38,812 nucleotides of DNA. It comes from Larix sibirica. Lineage: Eukaryota; Streptophyta; Pinopsida; Pinales; Pinaceae. Made by a program: the position numbers and the translations under genes. The notes beneath the pieces were generated by a model. The model saw only the letters and a program-made list of their open reading frames with translations. It had not been told where the DNA came from and made no database searches. Below, in pieces: positions 1-11,340 of the stretch. The stretch spans positions 1 to 38,812 of the forward strand of contig NWUY0304893942.1 of assembly GCA_004151065.3 (NCBI GenBank), read 5' to 3'. Numbering within the stretch: the first letter of the stretch is position 1; the number at the start of each line of letters is the position of its first letter.

Positions 1-2635
1 ACAAGTAGTTAGGGTTTTGAGCTAAGAAGGAGCTATATATAAAATAACTAGCTATGTAATGTTTTACAAGTTGTGTTATTGTAATTGAGCGCTGCTCGCA
101 GGAGGTTGCCCCCTCTCCCTATCGGTCGAGCGGGTTCGTACTTTCACCCCCTCGCCTAGAACTGGGAATTTCACTAAGCTTTGTGGGCGTTGCGAGATTA
201 TAGCTGGAATCATGAACCTAGGGATTTGAACACCTCAAGTACACTTTAATGCCTACCTATTTCTTTCTTGATCTATCGCCGGCTTTTCAATTCACCTCAC
301 CCAACGAACGAGATAAAAGATGTAACCCAAGTGCCTACGATATAATGTATAAACAAACTTGTGGCTATGCCTCGCTTGTGGGGCAAGAAAATGGAAGTGG
401 ATTGCTCGCTTTTTCATACTCGCACCCCGGCCGGCGGGGACTAAGGAAACCAGGGTTGGGTGGCGAGTGGGATGAACTGCTGGGCTGGAAACAGTCATAG
501 ACAGGCAGTCACATTAAGCACCTCACAGAGCTGGTACATAAAGCAACCACATAAACGATCATAGCCAAGTGTAATTGCCCTAAGGTCATTCCACCCATTG
601 CCAGGAGTCATAGTCGTCGATAGCTGGTCATTGAAAGGAGTCATTGCCAAAGCCAGTCATTCTCATACATAGAGAGTCAGAATCCTTGTAGGTACAATAC
701 TTTCGTCTCTACATTACATTTCACTTTTCTTTTTGAATTTGTAATCTGAGAGGCTATTCCGCTAATCCATCCAATAATTGGGAAAGGCTAATCTTACAGT
801 AATCCAATGAATGGGAATAATCAGCCGCAGGTGATCCACCAATGGGAGGGAAATAAGCAATGGGAATATATGGGAGCTCTAATCCGCTATAATCCTTACG
901 ATTGCACTTTACTTGGGAACCTACGCCTCCCTCCTTAAACCCCACGCAGTCTATGACCTCACCTATTACCCCTTCCGAAACAACCTACACCTTTACTTTT
1001 ACTTATTCTCTTAGGGCATAGGTTAAAAAGGCAAGTCAGGAGGTAAAGTTCCAAGGGTATAGGTATATGAGTGTTCCAAGGAGGTAGTAAGGAGAGTTGA
1101 TGGATGATAAGGTAATTGCGTAAGTGTTACTTACTGGTAATCATCATTGGTAAGCTATGACCCGCCCGCGTTCAATGGTAACAAATCATGGTAGTATCGT
1201 TGATTCGGCGGTGACCTAACTTACACAACTTATTTATTGCTATTATATATATATGTGAAAACACAAAAACATGAAAATAAAGCGCCCACCTCTTAACTTT
1301 GGATGAGTTATGTTTTGACGTATATATACTACTTCACGCGGTATAGGGTTCGAGAGGGTTCGAGTCAATATGTTTTGTTTTGTCACACTTGGAATCTGTG
1401 TGTCCTGTGTATTATTGCCTTGCTTGGTATACGTGGCTTGGGCGTTACTTCCTTCCGCGTCCTGTGCTTTTTTGACGTGTCCTGGGCGGACTGAAAGGTG
1501 AATGCGGGTAACTGGTCGTTCCATTATTCTAGGTTTGTTTTCTTTTTATAATCGTAAGTGGGTAACGCGGTTGTATTTTCCCCTCTCTCGTTATGTCCTG
1601 GGCGAATAAGTAAATCAACCTAACCCGCCTGTGTAATCATAAATCAACAAGCTGTTGTTGTAAACCTCGCTCTATCTATTGATATCCCTTTTATAAACCA
1701 CCTCTCTGGCGACTGATCCCGGCCAGCAGCTCTTCTTTAGAAACCGCGAAAAGCGAGAAACCTTTTTTTTATATCTTGGTGCACCTCACACGGCTACATA
1801 ATCCGCCGTCCCTGTGATTCTTATTCTCCCATTGATTCTGCGCCTCACTGTGGCAACTGGGTAGTTACCGGCGGTTAATGAGGGTCTCCTCGCGGGTATC
1901 AGCAACTTATTGTAAACCATCCAATTTGGACCTCCTTTTTCTCCTGGGAATGATAGCCTCTGGGATTGATGATATAAACTAGGATAAATTGTATAAACAC
2001 CTACCTGGATGAGCCTTGGCAAGAAGTACCGGCATCTATAGAATCACTCACCTGTAATCATAGGTAAACGATCAGAAAGTTTATGGTTGAGTAAAGAGAA
2101 AATATTAGGACAAGCCATTAGTCAAGCGTTATACGTTCATTTAGAATCATGCTTAATGGGTATTCATTGGGTTGGGTTTAACAACCCTTGAATAACGAAT
2201 GATCCCTTTACCTATCTAGTGTGAACAAACAGCTTCTTGGTTTGATTTTACTATATCCTAAGGCCCGTGGTTCAACTAACATACGCGTTATCGAGGTACC
2301 AAAGAGAAGAAGAAAAGAGAATAACCTTTTACCTTGGCAGCGGAAGGGATGAATGCAACACCTGATCTTTTTCTACTTAGAGACCATATGAGAACTATTC
2401 TGCATGGGTTGGCCTTAGCTACTCTTGTTTAAACTAAACCTACCTTGCATGCCATATATCTTCATTTAAGACTTCTATTCAATTTATTTGCTTAGAGTCA
2501 ATAGGAAGGCCTAGACATATAGGATTACTATTTATAACTTCTAATTTATATACGGGCTTGCTCCACCCCTGGCTCTTTGCTGGTGAGATCGGGTGAATCA
2601 GGCCCATAGCCAGTTAGATTAGACAGTCCGGGATC
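1..2635. other. Anonymous non-coding DNA
   Basis: No reading frame here resembles a known protein, and the longest frames (under 95 codons) often lack an ATG start. No tRNA or rRNA could be recognised. The DNA is moderately GC-rich with CpG not depleted, like the rest of the first 30 kb. It includes a loose cluster of short motifs at 540-700 and an AT run near 1240-1255, but nothing else I can name. Organellar intergenic DNA is the best fit. Confidence 0.55.
540..700. repeat. Cluster of degenerate GCCAGTCAT-type motifs
   Basis: Variants of GCCAGTCATTGCC recur here, for example AGTCATTGCC at 639-648 and GCCAGTCATT at 652-661. The same motif appears at 3812-3825 (TTGCCAGTCATAGC), at 27038-27050 (GCCAGTCATTGCC) and again near 27121-27140. 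The copies are short and diverged, so this is a dispersed decayed repeat rather than a clean array. The function is unknown. Confidence 0.4.
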
Positions 2636-2828
2636 CTTCAACGGGGCGCGGTCAAATATGGTACTATCTGGGCTGGTAAGGTACCGGTAATCAGGGTTGG
2701 TCTTAGCTGGGCTCCTTATAAAGAAGGGCCGGTCCTATCTGGTCTTGTATGTCAGTTCAGGTCTGGTATGGGACGGGCCATCAGGACTGGTATATAAGGG
2801 ATAGTATTATATGGGTCGGTACAGGCCT
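2636..2828. repeat. Degenerate GGTCTGGTATGG-like minisatellite
   Basis: Variants of a G/T-rich unit with a GGTC, CTGG or GGTAT core repeat about every 15-25 bases, for example GGGCTGGTAAGGTACCGG, GGTCCTATCTGG and GGTCTGGTATGGGACGGG. The copies are strongly diverged. The array runs almost directly into the hexamer array downstream. Confidence 0.4.
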
Positions 2829-2856
2829 TATCCTGTGAAGTTAGGCGGACCAACAG

Positions 2857-3062
2857 ACGGATATGGCTGCACGGATACAGATACAGCTGCAGATACAGAT
2901 ACGGATATGATAACTACGGCAACAACGAATGGAAACTACAATTGCAACAGCTACAGCAACAGCTACGACAACTACAACGGATACGGATACGGATACGTAT
3001 ACAGATACGGATGATACAACGGATAAATATATGGCTCCGAATATGGCTGCAGATACTGACTG
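2857..3062. repeat. Hexamer-based imperfect array (GGATAC/AGATAC and AACAGCTAC)
   Basis: Blocks of GGATAC and AGATAC alternate with AACAGCTAC-like units over about 200 bases. The array is flanked on both sides by the same short sequence (ATATGGCTGC at 2861-2870 and 3043-3052). Because the unit is a multiple of three, frames stay open through it on both strands and read as tyrosine-glycine or valine-serine runs. Those frames are a by-product of the repeat, not evidence of a gene. Confidence 0.7.
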
Positions 3063-3620
3063 ACATACCAAGCATAGATTAATATGCGTCCATTTATACT
3101 ACTTGGATTTCTTCGGTACCAGAAGAGCAAGAGCCCTAGTTTATCCCAAGTCACTCAACAGATGAGAAAGCCAAGTTGCCAACAGACGGTGTTGAACCAG
3201 CCCCGGCACCACGGCACACGGCAGATCTACACTTTGAATCACAACTCTACCCGCCTGCTGATCGAAAGGGAAGTCCGCACCGCGCCAGAACAGAAGAGAG
3301 GGGAAAGTCCCTTTTCCAGCCACCCTATAAAAGAAGTAAACATCATGGGGATACCCGAGTCACCCTCAACACATACCGCATCCACCCAACACGGGAAGGT
3401 ACGGGACGGGGACGAGTGAGTGAGTCACAGCAGCCATAGGGTTTATAGCCAATCATTGGCAGAAATACATTCCAGAAGAGGAGTAGCGGCCTACATAGCC
3501 CCACCCTACAAGCCAGACATAGAAATAGAACCTCTAATTCTATGGGAACCATATATGTGGCTATACAACTTTTACCCATAAGCCTTGAACTTATAAACCT
3601 CAGGGAGAGTAGCTAGATAG

Positions 3621-3680
3621 AAACAGTCTTTCAAGAGGGGTGGAACAACGGGCGGACGAATGACATCTTTCGAGAGGGGC
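3621..3680. repeat. AAACAGTCTTTCGAGAGGGGC repeat, two direct copies
   Basis: One copy starts at 3621 and a second, shorter match ends at 3680 (ATCTTTCGAGAGGGGC). They lie about 40 bases apart and differ at a few positions. A third copy lies inverted at 28125-28145, about 24.5 kb away, and matches the first at 19 of 21 positions. Short dispersed repeats of this kind are common in plant mitochondrial intergenic DNA. Confidence 0.5.
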
Positions 3681-3805
3681 GGTTCAACATCACATGATAC
3701 CCGCTCAACAACAGAAGAACCAATTTAGATGTACAACATCACTGGCCGCGAGGATAAGGCCCCTATGTTCACAACAGAACCGAGAGAAAGGAGATGTTCC
3801 CATGT

Positions 3806-3880
3806 TCACAATTGCCAGTCATAGCTGGGCTGGAATACTTGGCTACTTGGCTGGGCTACTTGGATGGGTTGCTCGGTTGG
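3806..3880. repeat. GGCTACT minisatellite, first patch
   Basis: The patch reads TGGAATACTTGGCTACTTGG followed by a second GGGCTACTTGG and then GGTTGCTCGGTTGG. The same order of words (GGAATACT, GCTACT, GATGCTCGGTT) is found at 4599-4641, so the two patches look like diverged copies of one ancestor. Confidence 0.5.
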
Positions 3881-4436
3881 AGACAGTCATACATAGAACT
3901 TGACCCTCTCTCATACGATCGAGTGGGAGAAACCCCTATACCTCGAAATCGACGAAACCATAGCCCTCGATACTTTGAACTCTTACTCCACCGAGTTCGG
4001 GTTATGAAAAAAGCTCTCTATCGTCAATGACTACCGGCAAAAGCCAACATATATTATTTATTCCCAATCAATAAGGGACGTGGAAAAAAGAAAATGGGTA
4101 ATCTCATAATAATATTTACCGCACCTAAAGGGAACCTTCATTTAATGAATCCACTTATATACCATCTGAAGCAACGCTGTTGGGGGCAGGCACTATGTTC
4201 GCTTGGAAATAAATTGAGAAAACACCCCCGCTCCGCTCCTCATTCGCTCTTTTTGTCTAATAGAATATCCCTATAGGTCCGGGGCACTCCTTCGGCACAT
4301 TAAAAGGTAATTTCTTATTAATGAAATAGGGCTTTTAAGAAAGTCCCCCTAGGCGCAGGATGTCGTCGATTGCTTTTAGGAGCGGAGCCCTCGCGCTAGA
4401 TTGATGGCCGGCCAGAGAGCTGGGCTGATCGGACTG

Positions 4437-4645
4437 GGCTACTCCACTGCACTTAAATACTACTTGGCTTTGCTACCAGGCTACTCGACTGTGGCTGCGC
4501 CTTTCAACTAACTGCTGCGCTATTCAAATGGGATGGATGCTTGGCTAATAGAATGGCTACTCCGCTTTGATCCCAGGCTGCTGGGCGGGGCTACTCTGTT
4601 GGAATACTCAGCTACTCCCCTTGGCTGGGATGCTCGGTTCATGCC
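4437..4645. repeat. GGCTACTC minisatellite, second patch
   Basis: The octamer GGCTACTC, or AGCTACTC, occurs at 4437, 4479, 4555, 4589 and 4610, with variable spacers that themselves contain TGGGCTG and GATGCTTGG words. This gives a decayed minisatellite related to the patch at 3806-3880. Frames across it are by-products of the repeat. Confidence 0.55.
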
Positions 4646-5030
4646 CAACAACTCATTCCTGAAGCCAGGAAGGAATATCAGTAGGGGAATATCTTACCTC
4701 TTGTTTACTACCCACCCACCTGCACGAAAAACTAGTAGAACTAGACCTCATAGCCCTAGACTTGATGACTTTATGATGGAATCGCTGCTACTGCGAGGGT
4801 GGAAGCATTAAAAGAAAGTAAGGTAGGTTTATTCCTTCCTAGTGGTGGGATCAAATTGAATCATCGTATCAGCAAGGCTCGGCCGGACCGGAATAGTCTC
4901 CCCGCCCTGACGATTCCTGGCTAAAGCAATAGGTTCTAAGTAAGTTTGTTGGTTCATCCCGTCCCGCCAATAAGAGAAGGTATATGGCAGATAACTGAAA
5001 CGATGGGTATAGGCAGAAGAATCAACTGCT

Positions 5031-6420
5031 TAAACTGCTCAGTCAACGTAAGAAGCTAATAACAAGACTGTGTGGATAAGAAGAGTGTACAAAGTGACGG
5101 TTATACATGTGATGTAGTAAGGGAAGGGTAAGGCTATCATGCATTCCATCCGTCCGATGCAGTAAGTCTAAGTAAGGCAGGCAGTATCTAGAGGTGCACA
5201 GGTGGTAAGAGTAAAGGGGTTCTAAGTGTTGAGCCCCACCCAATAATATGATATCTGATCTGATCTCATAAGTTATGGGGTAGTAATTCATTCATAGGTA
5301 GTTCCGAGGCAATATTCCCCATCTGGGTTGAAAAACTCAATTTGTTTTATAGGCGACTAAATAAGCTAGTATTGTTCAAAGGGCTTACTGTACAGACTAG
5401 TATAGGGCTTGTCTTTAAGGCTTTACACTCCACTCAAAGCTTTCACTCTCATAATGCATATATGAGGTGAACTAACCAGTCTAAGTGAACTAACTCTGTT
5501 GGAGGCTTCGGAGAGTAAGAGATTTGTACCTACTTAATTAGTAGTCCATGCACTTTGATCTGTGTGAAGACCGTCTTAAGCTGGTAGAGCTCCCTTGAAC
5601 TGGACTAGCTTATGAGGTGAACTAACTCTGTTGGTTGGAGCTTCGGAGAATAATATTTTGTATCTAAAGTATCGGAGAGGAAGAGTCTTAATCAATTCAT
5701 CTTACTAGCCTTGGTCCAGAGAAAAAGCCTGAAGTCCCAGTGCCTTGTAAAAAAGCCTTAATAAGAGACTAGCTTATTATAGTCCAAGCAGTTAGTCCCA
5801 CCTGGAGATGGACTAGCGGGGAAAGTAAAAGCCTTACGGGTTCCAAGCCTTCTTAGTCCATGCGCGCTTAAGTCCTCCGTGGAGTGTGAAGATTGTTTAA
5901 GCTGTACAGAACTACTAGACATGTATCGATCGAAAAGTGAGTAGAGATGCGACACGTAGAGGAGATGCTAGTATCAGAAGAAGTTGTCATCTGGTCCAAC
6001 CAACAAACATGGTGCCTGACCGAAGAACCACCTGAGGCCATGGAACTTACTTTATGGACTACAGGCAGGCTTTCCACGTACTAGTTCATAGTCTATTGTT
6101 GTGTCCGTTATGGCTAGTACTTACTCTACAGCTATTATATATTTCTGATCATAGTAGGTATAGTAGGTATAGTCTCAGTAGGTAGTCCCAGCCAGGAGTA
6201 CTTGCCGATCTAAGAAAGTGTATTTCGTGCAGGGAAATGGGGATACTACACCTACTACCTCTAGGGTATGTTGGCTTGAAAGGGGACTTCATTCGAGTGT
6301 AAGTTTAGTCTTAGTCACTTGCCCTACGGTTTGGACTAGCTCAGTCTTAGTCCTCTAGTCTTAGTTTCCCTGGTCTTATCCCATCATGTAAGGTAACTTG
6401 CCTTAGAGTTAGCTTCGGAT
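5031..6420. repeat. Block of nested, diverged direct duplications
   Basis: GAGGTGAACTAACTCTGTTGG followed by CTTCGGAGA occurs near 5463-5515 and again near 5611-5655. A second unit, TAGTCCATGC leading into TGTGAAGACCGTCTTAAGCTG, near 5541-5600 has a diverged partner near 5853-5912. AAAAGCCT and TAGTCTTAGTCC words recur throughout. No protein-like frame was found. The block looks built by repeated local duplication followed by decay. Confidence 0.5.
5162..5183. repeat. 22-bp dispersed direct repeat, copy 1
   Basis: GTAAGTCTAAGTAAGGCAGG plus two more bases is identical to 10122-10143, nearly 5 kb downstream in the same orientation. The similarity continues for about eight bases (GTATCTA) with one inserted base in the second copy. 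A short perfect repeat like this could be a site of rare recombination. Confidence 0.7.
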
Positions 6421-9080
6421 TACCAATTACAATGGCAAAGTGAAATGTATATATGCAATATAGTATATTATTTATAGTAGACTATTGCGTAGTATGTAGA
6501 GTAGTAGCTGTAGCCCACATGCACTAGAACTATTAGCTTTAGTGTAAGTACTACTACTGCAGTAAGTTCCATTAGAAATCGAATTTATTATCATTTCAAT
6601 GGGGGAAAGTTGCACTAATTAGAAGTAAGTCTTATTTCAATTAATTCAATCTGCGATTTAGCTTTTGAAAATTGACAATTAAAAAACCCATAGGGAAATA
6701 GACTCGGAGCCCCTCAACACAAACTTTGATTATTAAAATTAACATCCCAGAACCTTTTTCGAAGTCACGGACCAACCTAACCTGGGTGGGGTACCGAGTA
6801 TTACCTTTATCACCTTACTGGATTACTGTCTGTAAAACAGGAACCACAAGTCCTGGGATCATGCGTAGAAATAAACTGCCCCATTTTATTTAATACTACC
6901 TTATTCGCACTTGGGTTGGCACTTTTAGCATTGGGATATCAGTATACTAAATAACTTTCTTTTTTATAGGATTTTGGAATCACCATTATTACATATATAA
7001 TATGACACCTTATTTACCTTCTTTTTTGGTTGCACGACCCAACCAAGCCAAGAAAGGAAGGAGACCAAGAAGATCAGGACCAGTAGGGAACTGTAGATGA
7101 AGGCCTTACCTTTTTCATACTACCGGCATACCTTTCTATGGAGCAGCCCTAGACCATGCATGCTGGAAAGGAAATGCTCTCAGAATAGGAAAATTTATCA
7201 AAATCATAGAATGAGGATGTTTTCAATAACCGGGAGCTAAGCGGAGTATAAAAGCCCAGTGGCTTCGAGCAGCCAAGTACCGAAGCCCAAGCATCGACCA
7301 CCTCGCTTCCCATACTGTGACTAGCGGAGACGATCACAAAGTGTCTGTCTGCCGCATCATGATCCTATCCTCCCTCGAGAGATGCATCGTAAGCAAGCAT
7401 TCATTGTTCATCCCTTCGATCCAATCGATGTAGGAACAACCCATCTTATGTTCCGTACCGGTAAGTGAGCTGGAGAATCAGGGTAGATAACATGGTACGA
7501 TAGATTCTACCTCAATGGGCACGTGATATTGGATTGTATTGGGACGAAAGGATTATACCTCCTCGATGGGTATTAAAAGATTATACATTGTATTGGGAGT
7601 GAGATAAAATCGAGTTGAAAGAAAGCATTGAGTGATTATTTATCCTTGCCCTCCCTTTGGTCAAGCAAGCCTTTCCTATTGATTGCTGGATTTTGATGAT
7701 TGATGGACTTCTTTTTACATATGAATGGAAGTCTATTTTAATAGTGGATTTACTAAATATTTTAGGTGCTTACGAGGTTTAATTTATCTGCTTAGTTCTC
7801 GGGGCGGTAGTAGCTAATCCTACTTTGGTGACTATCCATCCTATCACTATCTCTATCTGGAAGAAGGAAGCGGTAGAAATTAGAACCATTACTTCAATCA
7901 ATTAGAGGGATAGAGCGGGGATGGATACTAATGAGGCTCGGACTCTATCTACTGCATCTATGGCTAACACCCATACCTATCTTTAGGGGCGGTCTCTGCC
8001 TACACGGAGGGGGCTAAAGGAGCTACTACTCTATATTGTTGATGGATAACGCCCATACTTAAGCTTTAGGGACGGGGGCTATGGCCCACATGGAGGTGGC
8101 TCACGTGGTGGCTTCTATTACTCCAATAATACCATTATGATAGATAATACTAATGCTTTTCCGATTGTAACTACTAATATTAACTTATTTATTTATACCT
8201 GTAGCTTATGGATTATGAATATTGAATGGATTTGGTTCAAAAGAAAAGTGAAATCCGGTTTGCTTAGATTGCTGTTGTAATAAGGAGTAATAAAAGGATG
8301 CGCGTGAAAAGACGTGTGAAAAATAAGAAATAGGTGACTCTTCTGATGGAACGCCCAAACAACGTCCCTAGAGCTACGAGAAGCCATTAGCTACAGATTG
8401 ATTTCTTTTATCCCGCCTGTGGCACAACTTTGCTCGTCGCTAGAAGCACATCCATTTATACTTTCTTTTGAGAGATCCATTTATTCTCAAGGTATGCCCC
8501 GATCGGAGCATGGAAAGATGACCAGTTTATATGTTCTTGCACCAAGCCTTTGGAGTATGCGCACATAGTGTAATATACAATGCTTTCGCTCCCGTAGCTA
8601 GTAGCTCATCATTAATCGATGTTGGTTTGTAAAACATCCGAAACTCGAATCCATCATTCATCAAAAAGTGAGATCCATAAATAATAAGGTCAATATGAAA
8701 AATAAGGCAATCGAAGATCCAAATCGGATGGTCCATAGTAGTATATACCCAAGTAGCATAAATTTGGTCCACCACTAAAGAGATCCAAGCCACAGCAGAT
8801 AGTCCCAAAGCTGGAATCTAGGCTTTTCACTAAACAACTTGAAGTCGTGAAGGCGGTCCCATTAACCTAAAGTATCATCCCTGGTATGGACTAACATCCT
8901 ACTAGGACCAAAAGCTCTAAGGAAAGCATCGTATGGGATCTCCGCTCGAATCATCGATCGTACCATAATATTGTATAATATTGTATACAAAGAGATATAT
9001 TTATATATGTAATTATGCCTTTTCCTTGGTGCCCAGAAACAGAGCTGCCTGCCTCAGCCGCCAATAACATAATCAAGGTT
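6421..9080. other. Anonymous non-coding DNA
   Basis: No frame is recognisable as a gene. The longest is about 93 codons on the minus strand (8527-8808) and resembles no protein I know. One diverged direct duplication at 7960-8102 is listed separately. No RNA gene was recognised. Confidence 0.5.
7960..8102. repeat. Diverged direct duplication, unit about 60-80 bases
   Basis: ATGGCTAACACCCATAC followed by CTTTAGGGGCGG and ACACGGAGG (about 7960-8012) corresponds word for word to ATGGATAACGCCCATAC, CTTTAGGGACGG and CACATGGAGG (about 8042-8096). The two copies are adjacent and clearly related, but have substitutions and indels. Confidence 0.55.
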
Positions 9081-9240
9081 TTATTCAGTAGAGCAGAGCC
9101 TTTCACAATCAATGGGCGTTAGCATCTTCGCTATCCGTCTTAACAACAGTTTGCGACAAGAGTATAATCCACGAAGTAAAAATGAAATCTTTTTCTCGCT
9201 ACCCCCCCGCCAACCCCCCCGGCAAACGGCCAAATAAAGG

Positions 9241-9690
9241 TTTTTTATAGCCAGAGGTAACCAACGGACACCTGACTGAAAAGACAGTAAAGCAAAGCAC
9301 AGCAAAGGATGGATGTCTCAAAGCACAGAAACAAGGAAGGATGCATTAAATAAACGCGCAGGCACGGAACACTTACCTTCTTAAAGGAAAGAAGACAAAG
9401 CCAAGGCAACGCAACCCACACCTGATTGAAAGGAAGGAGCAAACAAACCAACCATGAACTTACTGAATGAAAGGAAGACAAAGGGCAGCCAAGCCAACGG
9501 GACACCTGACTGAAAAGAACGAGCAAAGGAAGGAAGGCACACTGAACTGAACAGACGAACGCAGGGAGACTTACAAAGACAGAACAATGCCGCATATGCC
9601 AAGAAGGAACTGATCGGAGATGCCCAACTTCCATTACTGACATGACAGGAAAAGGAAGGTGGTTTTACTGACTGAATGAAAGCAAGAATA
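9241..9690. repeat. Purine-rich minisatellite (GACACCTGACTGAAAAGA unit)
   Basis: GGACACCTGACTGAAAAGA near 9266-9284, CACACCTGATTGAAAGGAAGG near 9417-9438 and GGGACACCTGACTGAAAAGA near 9499-9517 are copies of one unit. Shorter variants (CTTACTGAATGAAAGGAAGA and TACTGACTGAATGAAAGC) lie between and after them. On the minus strand this yields an open frame of about 130 codons (9245-9643). Its periodic FSQVS-type repeats mirror the DNA repeat, so I do not call it a gene. Two C7 tracts lie just upstream, in 9202-9220. Confidence 0.6.
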
Positions 9691-11125
9691 CAATAGTTTT
9701 ATGGATGACTTAAAATAACTGAGTAACCGGGCGGGCAATGCAGGTGATCCCGCCGGTCAGTGGGCTTGGTTGGCGTTGGCCCGCAGGCATTGACAAATGC
9801 CTTCTCTATGCTTTTTTACCCTCAATCAACATGCCAACGAAGGGTCCTCGCCATTCCCCTTAGCTAAGCAACGAAAACCACCCATCTTCACTACTCCAAA
9901 TCCCCACTAAACCATTGAACCAACCCACTATGGAGAAAGAAACATGCTTACTCAAGCACAGCAAGCAACAAACTAACCCCTTTATTCCAACTGCAGGCTT
10001 TCGTACACTCACTGCTAAAAAATAGAGTCACCTATCTTCTTTCCACCCAACCACCTATCTTTCCTTTCGTTCCACTGCCTACTCCTATGGCTCCTAGCTA
10101 GGCGTTCTTGCTTCCTTTGCTGTAAGTCTAAGTAAGGCAGGCAAGTATCTATAGTCAGTGGGTAAATCTAAAAGGGTGTAACATGAAAGTATACCTTAGC
10201 AATGCTGGCTTTCTTAATTAAGAAATTGATCGTATCTGGCTGGCTGTACGGGTGAAGCGGTAAAAGTAAAGTATGAACAGGTGGATAGCATGCACGTAAG
10301 TAAAGGTAAGTATACTGATTCAGAAAAAAATAATGCTGCTACCACTAAGATTCCTCAAGCAAATGTAATTGAAGCCTTTGCAAAGCCGTATGCCTACCGA
10401 TGCGCTATTTATTTGAAGCCCGCCTGTACACTGGTCGTTTGGTGGATAACAAAGGTTGGGTAAGTGAGATAATAAATCAAGGTTGGTGAAGACGACGGGT
10501 GATTAGTTGGTTGCTGTCGCAAATGAAAGTAATGCAAGTAGGCGTAATATGAATAGTCTAACTGACTGTCTTCCTGCTTTCCCAGGTTCTCCCTCAATGC
10601 AATCTAGTCTGTCAACATTTTCATGTGTGACTAGGAGATTAATATCCAAACCCACGGTCATATCCCATAGCTGGATATTTTGAGAATGATCCATCTTCTT
10701 TGTCAAAGCTCGGTGGCCCTCTTCAAATAGATAAGCCATCTAATGAGACACAATGCCTACACTTCCTAAGTGTGCCTTACATCGCTCAACACATAACCCC
10801 AATGCCCAAGCAACTAAAAACTACAGTATAGTCAAAGATCTTTCTCAGGCCCTTGCACTAAGTCTTCCCTGGAAGTACTGCAAAGCTGCCCATTGCAATG
10901 AAAAATTGTTTTTCCTGCTATAAGCTAGATTGATCCCTCAAATATCATTTTTTTATACATTTTACCAAAAGCCTAGACTTACCCACCTTATTGAATTTAA
11001 GATCCAAGTATCTTCCGTGAGGTACAAACAGATTTTGATGTGTTGTTTATGAGGAAGCCTCTACTTGTGTAATGTTGTTTACATGTTGGAGAGCCTTAAG
11101 TTCTCCCAAGATTTATCCATTGGTC
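9691..11125. other. Anonymous non-coding DNA
   Basis: No gene is supported. A minus-strand frame of 78 codons (10503-10739) has a fairly protein-like composition but no family I recognise. The second copy of the 22-bp dispersed repeat is at 10122-10143. From about 10.9 kb the DNA becomes less CpG-rich, which may mark the start of the transposon-derived patch that holds the gypsy protease fragment. Confidence 0.45.
10122..10143. repeat. 22-bp dispersed direct repeat, copy 2
   Basis: This is identical to 5162-5183 in the same orientation. Downstream it continues as AGTATCTA, against GTATCTA in the first copy. Confidence 0.7.
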
Positions 11126-11340
11126 CACACCTTCTATTTTGACGGTGATTCTTTCAAGCCTCATGGCATCATCACTACCTTTCCAGTTGACTTGAGGGGG
11201 AAATAGTCTCGATAGAAGTCGAGGTGGTAGATGCTCCACTCAATTACAATCTTCTTCTGGGACGAAGTTGGACCTATGCAATGATAGTAGTCCTATCTTC
11301 TATGTTCCACATGATCCAATTCCCACCCACACCAAGGGGA
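11126..11340 (+). pseudogene. Ty3/gypsy protease-region fragment
   Basis: This is a short relic of a Ty3/gypsy polyprotein, from the aspartic protease segment that lies between gag and reverse transcriptase. The first part reads HTFYFDGDSFKPHGIITTF, then a stop and a one-base frameshift near 11208-11212. The second part carries the family signature VDAPLNYNLLLGRSWTYAM, followed by a hydrophobic stretch ending in FHMIQFP. That signature is typical of the region just after the protease active site in plant gypsy elements. I see no reverse transcriptase or integrase downstream, so only this fragment survives. It is a different copy, and probably a different lineage, from the large element at 33-38 kb. 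The assignment to gypsy is firm; the lineage is not. Confidence 0.8.

Larger units (their letters stand above)
3063..5030. other. Anonymous non-coding DNA with several short repeats
   Basis: No gene is supported. Small frames of 60-111 codons give no recognisable protein. CpG is frequent: I count 15 in the 240 bases from 3181 to 3420. Three embedded repeat groups (3621-3680, 3806-3880 and 4437-4645) are listed separately. Confidence 0.55.

Noticed and set aside
223-240. GGGATTTGAACACC resembling the complement of a tRNA T-loop
   Set aside because: The stem does not pair and no other tRNA arms follow.
2811-3071. Overlapping open frames on both strands rich in tyrosine-glycine or valine-serine
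   Set aside because: They arise from the hexamer array, whose unit length is a multiple of three.
5561-5660. tRNA-like words (AGCTGGTAGAGC) suggesting a D-arm
   Set aside because: No matching anticodon arm, T-arm or acceptor stem could be found; the words belong to a local duplication.
8527-8808. 93-codon minus-strand frame with hydrophobic stretches
   Set aside because: No match to a mitochondrial or transposon protein could be recognised and there is no supporting context.
9245-9643. 132-codon minus-strand open frame with repeated hydrophobic segments
   Set aside because: The protein repeats follow the underlying purine-rich DNA minisatellite, so the frame is a by-product of the repeat.
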